A stretch of 64,000 bases of DNA from Mansonella perstans (Eukaryota > Nematoda > Chromadorea > Rhabditida > Onchocercidae). The stretch covers positions 186,001-250,000 of the forward strand of contig JBAMDO010000046.1 in assembly GCA_037074765.1 (NCBI GenBank), given 5' to 3'. Below the pieces are notes generated by a model. That model saw only the letters and a program-made list of their open reading frames with translations. It ran no database searches and was not told where the DNA came from. Shown here in pieces: positions 11,901 through 26,800 of this stretch; within the stretch, counting starts at the first letter, position 1; each line of letters begins with the position of its first letter. The position numbers were made by a program, and so were the translations under genes.

Positions 11901-14900
11901 AGATGCCAATTTCAACCCATATTTTTATGGTGCCCTTATGAAAATGAAGGATTTTTTGTAGCCATACACAATACTCTATTTGTAAATCAGATCACTGTAA
12001 TACTTCCATTGTGATTGTAACAAATGTCCAGAAATTCGTGATAGCGCTTTTTTCGATGATCTGTCAAGTGGATGTTAGGCTAACCGTATACGAATCTTTT
12101 GAAAAAATTCAAGATTTCAACCGACAGAATTTTCCCTTTATTCGTCTCATGCTTAAGCCGTCAGTAAATAAGACTCCTGGTTTTAATCATCACAATGCTT
12201 TCCCAACTTTCGTAAAGCTTCCTAAAATATCACGTATGATGCTTCTGCTCTACCGAACTTATGCAGCTTCTGCTCAGCGATCAAATGTCCATAGCAAAAT
12301 TTGTCATAATATGACAACTACTAAAAAGCGCTCTTAAGAGTCGGAAAACTGTAAGCATAGGTGAATGTAACCTCTGTAACCAGAGGTAACTCCAAATATT
12401 AATATCGATGTGCATGACATTATTGTACTGCAATAACAAATATTGCAGGATGAAAGTTGAAATCACTTAGGTTTTCCAGGACTTCAGAGTTCTTTTTTCA
12501 TCACCAGTATTCGCCGATATAAGGACTGAAAGATTTTACTTAATCTATTATATCCTAGAAAAAAAATCCCGGCATGAAATTAGTATCGAAATTGCATATG
12601 ATGTAAATAATCAAACTTATTCCCAACAATTGATGTTTCGCAAAGAAAAAAGAACGACTTTGGATGTGGTAAGAATGAATGGATGCCTACCAAATTTATT
12701 CAGTTTTTCGATAGTTCCTGTCACTCCAACTGCTGAATGATTAAACATTATTTGGTTTTAAAATTTGGACGAAAGTATCAGCAGAGAGGATTCGGAAGTA
12801 AAGCGATAATCAACGGATACCAAATGTTCTGTATATTTACGAATGGACATAAATTAGCGAGCAATAGACAGCGACAAAATTTTGTTGTAAAGATGGATGA
12901 GGCTGAGGGACGGCAAGGGGGAAAGGGAGTTTAAGGAGAACATGATGTATGAAAAGTTCAAATTCATATCGGGGAATGGGTAGTACTATATCATAGCAAA
13001 TCAGTGATATTCATGGGTTGTACCTCTTCTTTCTCTTTTTTCCCCTCCCTCTCATCTTTCCTCCGCCCCGCGATATCAAACTAACTGTCCTGCAGCCGAA
13101 TCAAACCCTGTTGTTGTAATAAACGATCTCAATGTCATACTATAATACAATTCACTGCATCTGTTTTATCTTCGTTACCAGTTTATTTGAAATTCATGAC
13201 CATTATTTACTCCCAGTCAATTTTATTTACAATGACGAATATACATATTTGCTGCTTCTCCTGTCAAGCCCAGTATTTTCATAGGGAAACTGGTGGCATA
13301 AAAAGTTATCTCTTGATGATGAAAGAGCTGGTTAGCTTCTTCGCTATCAAACTGATATTAAATTTTAGAAAAGCTAGCAAACATTTAAAGTAAAAATATA
13401 GCTTTTGAGAATTTCTCCTTTTCATCAATTCTTCGGTTACTTCATGCTTTTCTAAAGTTTTAAGAAAATGTGATGGAAACAGACTGAATTCAAGTTGAAA
13501 GTTATTACTAAAGACAGTAACAGCGCAATCATCAGGGAATGTGTCAACTTGATTGATTAGATATGAATAGTTATCGCAGACATGCAATCGCTGCCATCTT
13601 ATTGAAAACCCTCAATTGCAGTTACCCCTTCATTACTTTGTGCTTCAAGTTGCTGTTCTATTATGGCTTTGTACAGTTTAACACAAATTACATTTCTTGA
13701 CTGTTCTCAATATCATTAAATATAAAGTGAAAAATTAGGGCAAGTCTGATGAAGTCATAACCAGCAAAAACTTTATTAGTTTTCGTTTCAAGATGAAATC
13801 CGTCTTTTGGTCATTAATGGCCTACCAGTATCTTAGAGCGCGGTATATTGTGTATTTGCTACCTTTCAGTCATTCATTCATTAGAATTAAACTAATCAAT
13901 TAGCATACTAGTATTTAATTATCAAAAGTCATAGTTCTTGCCTTACTTAGCTTTAGAATACTCCTTTGAAATTTTTTGTTTCATAACCAATTTGTACTAT
14001 TTCAATACGAAAGGTTTTGAGATAAACCTCTACTGCTCCCAAGTTTAGTTTAGATGAGGTCAAATTTAAAAGCTATTGTTGTTGAGTTAACGACATGAAT
14101 TAGATTATGAAGCTTTTCACGGCTTGAGACTCAAATCGGTTTGTGCTTGAAATTTTGTAACAAAATCAAATTATTCACTATAAGAAAGTCATGGAAAATA
14201 GCTGAAAATTTGAATTGTGACCAAATGCAGATCATACCCTGCCATCAATATCTAAATGCAAAAAAACAGTTTCAGAGCAACAATAGAAAGAAATTTTAGC
14301 AACAATACGATTGTGAAGATATGGTTCGTGATGATCGAATTAAGAAAATGGCTAAACTAGATTCTAACATCATATCAGAAGTTCATCTGTATGAAAATAA
14401 GATACTGGAGTGAAGTAACAAATCAAAAACTAAAAAATCAAGAATGGATATTCAATCTGTTTGAATTTGCATTTTGATAATAATTAAGAAGTGGTTAATA
14501 GAAACCGTTTCAAAATTTCCCTATTGGTCCATTGCATAAACTAAAATGTTGATTTGAAAGCAGATTGTTGCGTATGTGCTAAAACAGAACAGTGAATCGT
14601 AATTCTAAAAGAAATTTTTGAAGAATTTTTGCTATCTTAAAAATATCTAAAATACTACTTAAGTCATTGGTTATGTCGTTTTTGTTATTGACTTAAAAGG
14701 TTAAAGATCAACAAAGAGAAATGGTATTGAAGTAATAGAGCTTTCGTAAGAAGGCATCGGCGAACAAATGCTACTGCAGCAAAAAATCAGGGTTGAAGTG
14801 ATCGAATGGTTAATTAAAGCACAATACTGTTTATAATAGTGTTAGTGGTAATCGTAATAATAATTATTGTAATAGCATCAGTAATTATGGTGACGTTACG

Positions 14901-17900
14901 CGTATTTTGGGTTTCAGTGTAAAAAGTTCTATTATGTGAATTTTGCGCTTTAAGAGCATAATGGAATTGTTGATTTAAAATTTGCGATCATTTGCTCAAT
15001 GTGATAATTTTATCTGCAATGCCTAAATTGCTATGGGAAATCATGATTTAATTACTTGTGCCACTTATAAAAAATAAGCACTTTTTAATTTTTAAGGGAA
15101 CATATCATTCTTTTCTGCAAATATTTCCATCTAATCATTGTTTTTGCCATCTCAACATTCCAGATTTTCTAGCACTGTTAAAATAAATTTAAAAATTGCC
15201 GATTAAAAAAAGTTGATACTGCTCTGCTCGCAAGATCCGTAAACCTTAATCAAATCAGTAATAATTTCTAAAGTTTCCTTATCCTTCGTAGCATTGCTGT
15301 GGAAATATAATTGCAGTGCGTTGAAGAAAACACCAAGAAATTCTGAACGAAATTATAAATCTTCCAAAACAATACGTTCGAGTTGTTAGAGAGTTCGATT
15401 TAGTTATTTTTTTGCAATGCAGTGAAAAGGAAAGATTTAGATTAAAATGAAAAGTTAGGATGAAATTAAGTGAAGTTGCTGTCTGACAAGTATTAATAAT
15501 GAAAAACAACTAATGGATGAAGAACTAAACTTACTCTGCATTTGTAATGGATTTATGAAAATGGCGGTTGAGTGCTGTTTGGGAGCCAGACTCAGATACT
15601 GCGCAACTAAAAGTGGGGTCGTTAATAACCGCACCGAGTCCAGACCTGCCGTAGAAACGGTATGGGTTCCAGGAATGTAAGTTTGATGGCAGTTGGTCGT
15701 ATCGCGAGGAGCAAAACAGGTAAATGGAATAGAAGGGAAATATCACAATGAATTACTGAAATTGCCTCTTGAAAATATCATCTGACTTCACTCTTCCAAA
15801 AAAGACGAAAGGCACGGGAGAGAGAGCGCATGGGACGTGTAAAGCAACCAAAAATAGTTTCCGGCTGCAGGTATCAGGGCTTCCGCGGAGGATACGGTAG
15901 TTTGTCAGCATACACTTCTCCCGGTCGATGGATACGATACGAGCGCGCTCCCATACAAACAATGATGGATTGCTTTGGTAAGAGAAGGTGACTGACTGAA
16001 TGACTGAATAACTGAATGAATAACTGACTGACTAACTAACGAATAGACTCACTGACTGATCGCCGGTGGCGATCGGGTTCTGTGCTCCATCTATTCCGTA
16101 ATACTACAACTATATCGTTGTGATAACGGTAACGGTACTTGACACGAATCTTCAGGTTGCTAGATCTGGAGTACTCATACAACAGTATTATCCAAAAAAA
16201 TTCCTAATGTCGCGATCACCAATTAACAACTTATGGGACGTGCACTATATTGCAAAAGTGTACGTAATGGCTAATAATTATGATGTGAACAGTCTCCGTA
16301 ACATTATAACACTTCGAAACAATCACTCCATTATCTATTTGTTAAATTTGACAAGAGATGCATAGAAACGAAGTGATGTTTTCTCATTCTCACAGTCATT
16401 CCTTGCCAGTTCGCAATATCCGTAAATATAAGCAAGATAACCTATATACACTTTATCCTTCTGAGATCAGAAGATTGTTGTTTGGCAGTTTTGCTGATAG
16501 CTATACATGGATCTATTACTTAATACTGAATATCTATCAAAAATGTAAAACTACCGGCTTCTTTCAATAATTAATGATTAACTTCAGTTAGAATAAAAGA
16601 AAATAAGAAAAGATTTTTGATAAGAAATGCATAACTAGTTTGTATCAATGTTAAATATTATTTATTAGCGGATCTGGTCAAGTTTAATTTTTTCATTCGT
16701 TCATTTTTCTTATTGACATTAACTAGTTGTCTGGGATCTATAGTATTTGGAACATGTAAATCGCACAGAATTGGCTTCTCATACTCGTTTGAATTTGTCT
16801 GTCGTTTGGACTATTAAATGCCTAAAGGCTTTCATAAAGTGTTTATCACATTATTCTAGGTCAGAAGAAACGTTGTTAAGGGAGACGTGAATTTTACTGA
16901 ACTGCCAAAAGTCCACTTATTGCCGTTACTTTTTGCTACAATAGATTCCAGGTCTGGTTTTGGAATGTATGTGTGTATGTATGTATGTGTGTATGTGTGT
17001 GTATGTGTGTGTGCATATGTGTGTGTATGTGTGTGTGTGTGTGTGTGTATATGTGTATGTGTGTGTGTGTGTGTGTATGTGTGTGTGTGTGTGTGTGTGT
17101 TTATGTGTATTTGTGAGTTTTTATGTGTGTTTAGTGTGGGAGTATGTGCATGTATCCATTTTTACCTTTCTTTCTTCATCCTTCTCATATTTTTTTCGCA
17201 CACCTACTAATAAAAATTGTTTAGTGGGTACGTCCCTATTCACTCTTAGCATGAAAGCAAATTTCACCAAAATCAATTAAATTCGATTTCTAGTTTTTGT
17301 TTCTTTTCATTCTCTATCTTTTTTCTTGTTCCAGAATCCTCAAACTTGAATTGATCCAGAAAATTGTATTATCTAAAATTATTACTTTTATGATTAGACT
17401 TTCCTATATATAATCCAGATGTAAATCGTTCAAATGCATTATTCTATCAACGGAATTTCATTTGCGCAAGACCTTTTCTTCCTCGGCCTACCTGATAGGC
17501 GATGACATGATTGATCCACCTTACAGTGGTAGTTGGCAGAGCATCCGTGCATGCGCATTCATGGCCTTCTGTAAAATTTCTTGAAAGAAGTGAATCATAA
17601 ATGATAGAATGTCATGCATGTGTTTAAGCACATTTTAAAAGTGGATCCTGTTCCAGAAATGTTCTTCGTACCTGTCTTCGTACCGGAAATGCAAATTGTT
17701 CAGTTCTCACTCATTTACAATCGTATTTATGAATTGATTTCCCGCATCGTTTTGAGCTGCACGCAAAATACATATGTATTATCAACACCATGTATTATCA
17801 TCTGTGCAAATAAACTGGAATCACCTTCGCATTTGCAGTAAGTTGGACATTTAAATGATCTTTCGGTCTGCATGCTTTCTTACTCTAGTAAATAATTTTC

Positions 17901-20784
17901 TGGAAAGTTTCTGCCCTTCCAGTTAAATGTATGGAGTGATATTGAACCGGCATTCACTAATAAGAATTAGGCTTCGCATGAAGTGTAATAGGTCTGTAAG
18001 CAATGATAAATGTTTCACGATGCATAAATTTTAACGGATTCGTGAATTACTGTTTTTGTCCTGTTCTTAGAATCAGTAATAATGCACAGTCTCAAATCTA
18101 GAATACCCATTTCAACAGTTTTCTGAGGCTGAAATTTTCCACGATTTTCAATATTCTTCCCGAAGTATAGGTCAGTAACTCTCGTAAAATCTTTTAACAA
18201 AGATCACTTGTGGGAAAAAAATACTTCACTATAAATGTCCAATCAAACAGGGAAGTTATAAGAAAACTTCTAAGGATGTAGATGCGCATTTTATGTTCCT
18301 AAATTTAAGAAATATTAGAGCAGCAAAGGAAACAAGTTTCCATCATCTGGTATGACAGAAGTAATTCAAATTCACACACACAGAAACACAAAAACACACA
18401 CACATACACACACACACATACACACACACATACACACACACATACACACACACATACACACACATACATATACATACCACACACAGCAGCATACACACAA
18501 ATTTATGCATATCTACAAACATGCGTTCTTTTATAACTCTTGCGCACAACCCATTGAACATCTTCCGCTTGACATCTCATCATCAGCTCCTTTGCCGTCG
18601 AAAGAATACTAAATACAAGTTCACTGCAGATTTTTATTGTGTTTAGTCTATGTTGCTGCTCTTGACTATTTTGTTCAAACAGTATTTAATTGAAACCTAA
18701 AATTTCCATAAATCGAATCAAGAATTTCGAATTTCGAAAAAATAAAATTTCATATTGGACAAATAACATAGTAGTCAACAAAATATAGTTTGGATAAAAT
18801 TTTGTTAAACTAGCTCGAATAGAGCATATGCTACTACATCACTTGAATAACAAATCACTGAAACTTGTACCTCAGTTGCTTTGTTTTTATTTTCACTTGC
18901 ATTTTACTATTTGTAAAATCTCTTTCGATTTTGTTTCTTTGGATACACAAAAAGTAATTAAATTCATATTAGCGGTGATATTTATAAAGTAAGGAAACAT
19001 GTTTAAAATGGTATGTAATAATGGTGCAATTAAGAAATGCTTTCTATAGTTTTATGAGCAGTTGAAGGAGACGGTACTATAAAATTGAATGTTGATGGAC
19101 CACTACTATTTGCATTGTTCGGTGCAGTCTTATCTGATGCCAAATCACTGCATGTGGGATTTGATGGAGCTGTCAACCAAGAGATTCTAGTAAGGTCACT
19201 AATGGCGTTACAATCTAACGCCATAGTAATCTTTCTTGCTCGCTAATTCCAAATGTCACTATCGCTCAAGAAGTACAAAACAATAATGCAAAGGTTTAAA
19301 AATCATGAAGTATTGATAAAAAATGATAGGCAATCTTCTCTTGCTATCGATTTTCCGATAAATCAGATTTAGAAATTGCATCATTATATTAACAAGCTAA
19401 AGGTAGAAAATTTTTCAGAAATTTGCTGAATCTTGTTTTATATCAATAAATTCTTAAGTAATTTGAAGAATTACTCTGACAATTTTTTACTAAAAATCTT
19501 TTAAAACAATGAATTTTTCAGCAGCTGAAAAAAATGATCATCGGAACAGGAACATTGCAAATCGAATCCTTGCTTAATTTATCTTCAGTTGAACACAAGT
19601 AGAATTTCATACTATACTTTAAATGTAGCCAACAGATTATATGAAACAATAATATAAATAGTAGGTTGTGATAAGATTTCACATGTCTCCCGAAGCTCGA
19701 GAAAATCTTCAAATTGCAAATTATTTTAAAAAAGTGTGCATTAATATTTTCCTTTTCTAACTTTTTTAGAAAATATTTCAACTGGTGGAATTTTGAGGAT
19801 TTGACATTGCTGCCAGTACATTTCTGACAAAAGCTTCAAAAATATTTCGGTAAATTCGAAAATTTAAACTGACAGCAAAGCGTTAAAATGTCATGAATTA
19901 TCTACATCAAAAGATTGCACTGGTATCCCCAACCTTCTAACCGCTGCTGTTATGGTTTGCTTTTGACGCCTCTTTGTCACCAGAAAAAAGCCAAATTTAC
20001 AAAAGGAGGGTAAGTAGAAAATGCGATAAAATAGTGTTTTAAGAGTGCTGAAAAGCTCTTAGAAATTTCGCACTTTTAATTGTGTCAATATTAGAATCCC
20101 AAGAACTTGATTTCATCCTCAATTTGCTTGGCATGTGGGCTTTCTGAGAGCATAAATTTTGACGCATCTATTAGAATGAAATATTTCACACGAATCTATA
20201 TGGAATCTTCATAGCTGTACTAAACCACAATTCTAATTAGTACGCACTTATTATTTCGTGAAAAAGCAGTACATCAATACAAATGAACTGATGGGAAATA
20301 CCTTACTTTCAATCACCTTATTTTGTAACTGAGAAACTAACCATTGAAAATCAAATTAATTAATAAAGTCTTAAAGAATCATTGAACTTTAATACTTACA
20401 GAATAAAAACTTCGTGTTTTCATTTATCAAAAAATTGTTTTACGCATTGATTCATTTCCTTAAAGGAAATGTTTTGACTGTTAATCTACGATTTGCACAA
20501 TCCATTAAACAATAATTGATGTTTCCAAATAATCTTTTGATGATTTCACTTACTGATAGCTCACTCCGTTTAATATTAGCTTCTGTAATCTCGAATGAAA
20601 AAACAATAATAAAGCTTTAGTGAATTAGCATGTACCGTAGCGCAGAGACATATAAGATGATGAAAAAGTGTACTACACTTTTTCATCATCAAACAATTGT
20701 CAGTCCATTAATGGACAAATGCTTGTTTGAAATTTCTTTACAGTTTTTTTTTTGTGATTTGTTTTTGTCGAGATTCATTAATCA

Positions 20785-20816
<32 letters not shown>

Positions 20817-23800
20817 CTTAAATAATAAATGCATTCAGAATCTGATGCATGAATGTATACGTACTTGCATTACTTGGAAAAATACATTCTAATCGCTGTT
20901 TCTAGACAGTAAGTTTCGATTCTTTTAATTGTGAAGGAATGTCACTTTGGCCGTTTTTTTTTTTCCTTTGCTGATTGAACTCAAAAAGTAGTAAACTTTA
21001 ATTGTTTAGAATGGACATTAATTAAAGATGACATCTGTCAGGCGCTGTCGAGTATCTCTGATACAACATTACGTACACACACGCCCCGTACACAACATAC
21101 ATGCATGGATGCATGTCTACATGTTCTGACTCTAAGTTGCTTCCAAATCATTGATGTAACAAAATTCTCATCAACGAGAGAGAAATTTATAAACTATATC
21201 ATGAAAAGGGAGAAACAAAAGTAGTAGTCAACAGTAATATAATTTGGAGGTTAATTTTTACTATTTGACTAATTATTGATTACTATCTATGATATTTCAA
21301 ATTTATGATTAAAACATGCCATTTCTTTTAAACGCACTAAAATCAACAATTCTTTCCAATTCATTTTATAATTAGGGAAGTTACTGTACCAAAAGAAGCT
21401 TACCGGAATCTTTTTTATCAGTATGATTAGCCTGTGCAAGTGGTGGCAACTGTGCTAAGCCAACAGCACTAGGCACACCCATCGGCCATTGATTGTACCA
21501 TTGAGTTGAAGAGTATCGCAGTGCCCGATCGTAGAAATCATTTTGCATCGCTTGCTGCTCCTTTTTTGCAGCTAAATTTCGCAGTACTCTGTTGATCGAC
21601 GATACCTGGAAACAAAATTTTCTCCTAGTATGGATGAAATATATCAGCTTAAGAAATATCACTCTGAATTGATGATTCCCAAGAAAAACAGAAATTGCTG
21701 TTGAGCAGGATTTAACAACGAAGATGGGAATTTTTCAACAGAATTAATAATTCTTCTAATTCTCAATCAAAACTTGAATTTGCTATAAAGCATAAGAGCA
21801 CATAATGATGGCATGATTATAAGCGAAATCGCAATTGTTTAGTAATAAAGTGTCATCATTACTAAACATTCTTCCATCAATTAGAGTATGACTCAAAAGA
21901 TACTACTCATGCTAAGCTTATCTCATGTTAATCAGTTAAAGATGAAGTGAAACATGTATGTCACATCCTTACCATCGAGGTCACCACTTTTAAAATACGC
22001 TCATGCACACAACTACCCATATTTTAGCTCTGTCTTTTTTTCTCCTAACTGCGCATTTCCAATTGAGTGCATAGTAATTGCAATAAAAATCTATTTTATG
22101 ACTAATTGTGCCATAGTTGGTAGTTATCCTATCACATAATCATCTTACTGAACGACATCAAGCAGCAACAGAAAAAGCAGTGCGAACTAACGAGGTGGGC
22201 AATAAAAGAATTTGGTCTTCGTTAACGCGGATGTTATCCAGTCCAGAAGTTGTAAATTTTACAAGAAGTTGAATATAACAAAGTCATTAAGGTAATCAGG
22301 TTGCTTGTTCTGCAAATCTGAATTTCTCGCATTTAGAAGAAAGAAATCATGCACTCTTATAAAAAAAAAAAAAAACTCTAATGTTAAGTTCTCAATGCAA
22401 CTAACTTTAAAATGTGATGAAATTAAGCAAATGTTCTAATTCTAAAGTGCTAATGAACTAGTATTTTTAAACAAAATTAAAGATTTTAAAAAATTCGAAA
22501 ATTTTAATATTAAAACAATTCATTATATTCTACAATTTTTTCAGACAGAAGAAGAAACAAAAACTTTGTGAATTTTTTTCTTCCATGAATGGAACCATAA
22601 AAATTCATAAGAGCTTGCAATGCAAAGATTTGTCTGAATTTAATTTTTCATGGGAAATTATACAATCTGCTTTGAAAATGATGACAATCTGTTGCTGCAT
22701 TAATGAACTCGTATTATGATTTTATGTCTCCTCGTACTTTTTAACTTGGTTTATCCTGCTTTATAATGACTTTATTAGCCAATATACGACATGAGAAGAG
22801 GAAAGAAAGGAAGTGAAAAAAAAAAGTGGAAAAAAGGATGAAAAAGGTGAGGAGTAGGATTATTGTAACCTTTGGTGGACTTACCTCAAAGACGCTTAAT
22901 CTTAAGATTGATTTCCATTTATTTTATCTGCCAGTTTTGAAAAAGTGGTTTTCAAATATTCTCCATTATTTATGTCTTTTATCCACAAAAAAGATTCAGT
23001 TACTTTAATCATTTCTTTGTCAGTAATTTCAAAAATAAGATATTAGCTTATTTTTCCGGATAGAAAATGAAGAAATTAGTCAAAAAATAAAAGTATGGAG
23101 CGAGGTTATAAACAATCTTGAACGCTGCGATACCATTTGTTATTCTTAATGAAAGTTATACATAGCATTTATCAGTGTTGATTAATTTAAAGTAGCAGCA
23201 AGTGTTGACATCACAACAATATTTCCTAGTATCTGCTGAATACCATTGCTGGACAAATTCGTACGGGAAATTTCTTGTATTTATTTATTTTTCTTTCTTT
23301 TTTAATCATAATACCCCATTTTTATTTTTTACTTTTTTTTAGCAAGAAACTTTTTTTAGCTTTGGTGACAAAACAGATCATTAATATAGGATAAATAAAT
23401 GAATCCATCCAATGGTTACTTTGATACAAAAATTCTATCAATGAAGTTGTCTCGCTTACTTTTTCAGTTTTTCATATCTTCAAATAAAACCAATGTAATT
23501 GGATTTAAACTAATTAAAAGTAAATGAAAGCATAAAACTGCCTCGCTTCAAGGCACAAAGCATGCATCCTAACTGTAATGTTGGATGTAAAGCTCTCTAA
23601 ACGTTATCTTGACTTTGTATTTTCCAACTCACTGCTTTGTGGTAATGAATAAATAACTTTAAATTTGAATGCTTAAAGAATTGGCACTGTCTAGCAGATT
23701 GAAAACAAAAGCTTTTTAAGCAAATATCACAATTACAACGAATCTCCCGAATTCATCTTGTTTTCCCACTTTTTTTTAAAAAAAAAATTCATTTTCCGAA

Positions 23801-26800
23801 GTTATGACCGTACTCGTCCGCAGTGATAGAATTCAAATCTATGTCGGATAACTGTTCAGAGTTGTTTACCGGATGATAATATAAAGGGATCCAATTATTT
23901 GCTCTGTTGCGCATTTATAGTCAACTAACACTTCCTTTAAAAAACTGGCTGCAAAATGTATATAGATATATATATTTCAATTTGATATTAATCTTTTTCT
24001 TAACAAAAATCTTTCATTTAAAAATTACCCTGAAACGCCAAATACGCGCTTTTTCTTCAGCACTCACTTTACTAATTCTAAATTTTAAAACTTCACTATC
24101 TTAAAACTTCAATCTTAAAACCTTCGATTAGATTCAAAATTAATTCTTCCATTCATCGAGCTAATATGGGGATCTTCCGTGAAAAAAGGTAGCATAATGA
24201 ACAATTTACACCTGGATGTGAGATTTGAATTATGCATTAGAAACTTTGTCAAAAAAGATAAAAGGAATTCGCAAAAATGGATCCAAGCTCTTCAGCTTTT
24301 ATGAAACAAGTTCAGATGTGAAGACTTAATCTAATATATTTCCAAGACAAAATAGTCCGAAACTTAACAATTGAATTTGTTGAAAGTGATTAAATTAATT
24401 ACTTGCTAAAATTTATTACAATAACAATCCATTCAATAATGTAAGATTTTGCGCTTTCTGAAAATATCCGCTGCATCAGGGATATTAATGATTTAGATAT
24501 TCCAAAACTTACGCTAGGTATTGTATCGGGGGAGCACACCTTCTCGTGTAATAATTTATCTCGTATTTCCCATGCAAAAATAGATGGTTGTTCGCGTTTG
24601 TAACTTTCAATTTTATCGCATACACTAACTGTCGCAACACGAGGTTTCGAGCCACCAATTGCTCGTGGCCTAATTGTACCCGATTCATAATATCGGCATA
24701 AAATTTTCGATACACAGCTAAAAAAATTTTTGAATTTAGTTAGGAACTTTCAAGCTGAGATGTTTAGTACTAATAAAACTAGTGCTAATAAAGAACATTT
24801 AATCTCCAAAATTACTCGAAACTGGAAAAAGCAAACTTTATTTAATCGCCAATAATAAATTCTTTTGGAAATTATTTAGGATTTGGATCCTATATTTGCA
24901 AAGGTATAATAAAGTCTAGAAAAGTACTGCGTAAATAATAAAATGTTGTTCTCGTGCTTTTACGGAGTTTGAGCAACCATTACATTGCACCATTCACGAG
25001 CAATTGCAGTTTTAGAAGTTACTTTTAGAATTCGATTTTTTTTCACCAATAAAACTTTTTTTGAAATATTTTACTGTAACTGCTTAGTGTTCAATGTAAT
25101 ATATATTCAGTCTGGTCTTGCTATATCTTGTAAACTGACAAGATTCAGTTTATTCTTGAGAGCTTTAAGCTTTATGAGCATGTTTTTTCGCATTTTGACA
25201 TTATACAGCAGTTATAAGTACATACTGCTGGCCTGATCACATTTTTCGCAAGTGGAGGACTAAGTTTTAAAGAAAAGAGTAATCACATCTTTTTTACCCA
25301 TTAGAGACTTGCAAAATTCTCGATATATCGCATGGTCGAGCTCCTTGATGTGCCAGATCGACGATTTTTTGGCGTGTTGAATCAGGTAATGGTCGACCAT
25401 TAACAAATACTCCACCGAGTTGATTAACACCTGTATGTCCAGAATCTGTAATCAGTTTCATAAAGGATCTGGTATGCAATGTAACACACCTGTTTAAATT
25501 TTAAAGGATTTCCTTTCAGTTTTTAGAGCATGAAAATGAACAATTGAAAAACACTCTAAAGTTACAACTAAGGAAGCGAGAGATAGTGATAGTTTGTTTA
25601 ATAATTCATTGAATCGTACAGTAAAAATCATTTAGACTAAACACATCATCAAAAATACAACAGTAGCATATTTTATTATTTTACTATTTTTTTGTGACCG
25701 AAATGATTGGGAATAAGCCAGTCTGCTTTTTCCAAATTTCTTTATCTAATTATGTTGAAAATTACTGGTTTTTCAAATGGGCTAATATAAATAGCGCTGA
25801 AAATTTTAGATAGTGATAATTGTAATTATCGCCTTTTTCTTGAAGAACGAAGCTCACATTTCTTTTTATCTCCTAACATACAGGTGGCTTCATTATTTCT
25901 CATTAATTCACACAAAGAGCACAGAATTAAAAGCAAATCTTTAGAAGATTCCGCTTGTTGCTTACCAAATCAATGTTGACTGATCAGCTAGAATGGATTA
26001 AAGTATAATATCTTTTTATCATATATATACTTAATAGCCATATCGTTTTCAAGAAATTTCAAATATATCTGCGAAGAAATTGACCGCACATGAAGAATTT
26101 TAATTAAGTTCCGGAAAAATATAATACTGTATACTTTTGAAAAAAGTAATATTACTGTATACTTTCTAAGTGTAATGTGTCACTTTAATTATTAATTATA
26201 CAGTATGGAGATTGAATGTGTGGAATGAGATCATCTATTACAATTTATTTTCACTCAATAAATTTCAATTTCAATTCTGGGAGATAACATTCCAGTCGTT
26301 TTCCTTGCAGCAAATTTTGATTAAACATCAGATAATTTACTGTCAGGAAAATATTTCTCAGGACTACCAATTATTCCATCACAATAGATATATTGATGCG
26401 ATACAATAATAATGTGGGAGAAGACATCAAGGTAACACTATATCCTTTTATGAGACTAAATGGGATTAACTTTAACGGGTCACTGCCACTTCTTTGCATT
26501 CCTTTTATATTATTCCCTATACAATCCATCTCCTTGATTATATTTCAAATTATATTTTCTTTCTACTCATTTCAAATTAACTTACTAAAAGAAAATGGTC
26601 ACAAAAGGAAGATAATCCAATCAAATTTGCTTCAATTGTTTATTTTTGGCTGTGCAAACGTGTTACCTTGTGTTCTGGAATACTTTCAATCTTAATTGGT
26701 TGTTATTTTAATGAATCATCTTTTTACTATTGCGTTTAAATTAATTTCATTACTCTTATCTTAAAAAACTTCTAATATTATTAACAAAAAGAACATTATT

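Larger units (their letters stand above)
10969..21403 (-). other. 10.4-kb vab-3 intron
   Basis: This intron separates paired-domain from homeodomain exons. Besides the island at 15.5-16.0 kb it holds TG/AC tracts (16.96-17.11 and 18.37-18.50 kb), a 35-bp palindrome (20.66 kb), a 27-base A run (20.79 kb) and a 64-codon Ser/Thr/Pro/Asn-rich open frame on the - strand (19030-19224). The last could be an alternative exon, although its splice phases do not fit the core exons. Confidence 0.8.

Noticed and set aside
12011..12337. 108-codon + strand frame inside the vab-3 intron
   Set aside because: No family resemblance and no splice signals. A frame of this size is expected occasionally by chance in 64 kb.
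16887..18612. Cys/Val- and His/Thr-rich frames across 16887-17280 and 18305-18612
   Set aside because: They are translations of the TG and AC microsatellites.
24509..24715. - strand frame beginning [15 protein letters not shown]
   Set aside because: It is out of frame with the paired-domain exon it overlaps; the correct frame reads [10 protein letters not shown].
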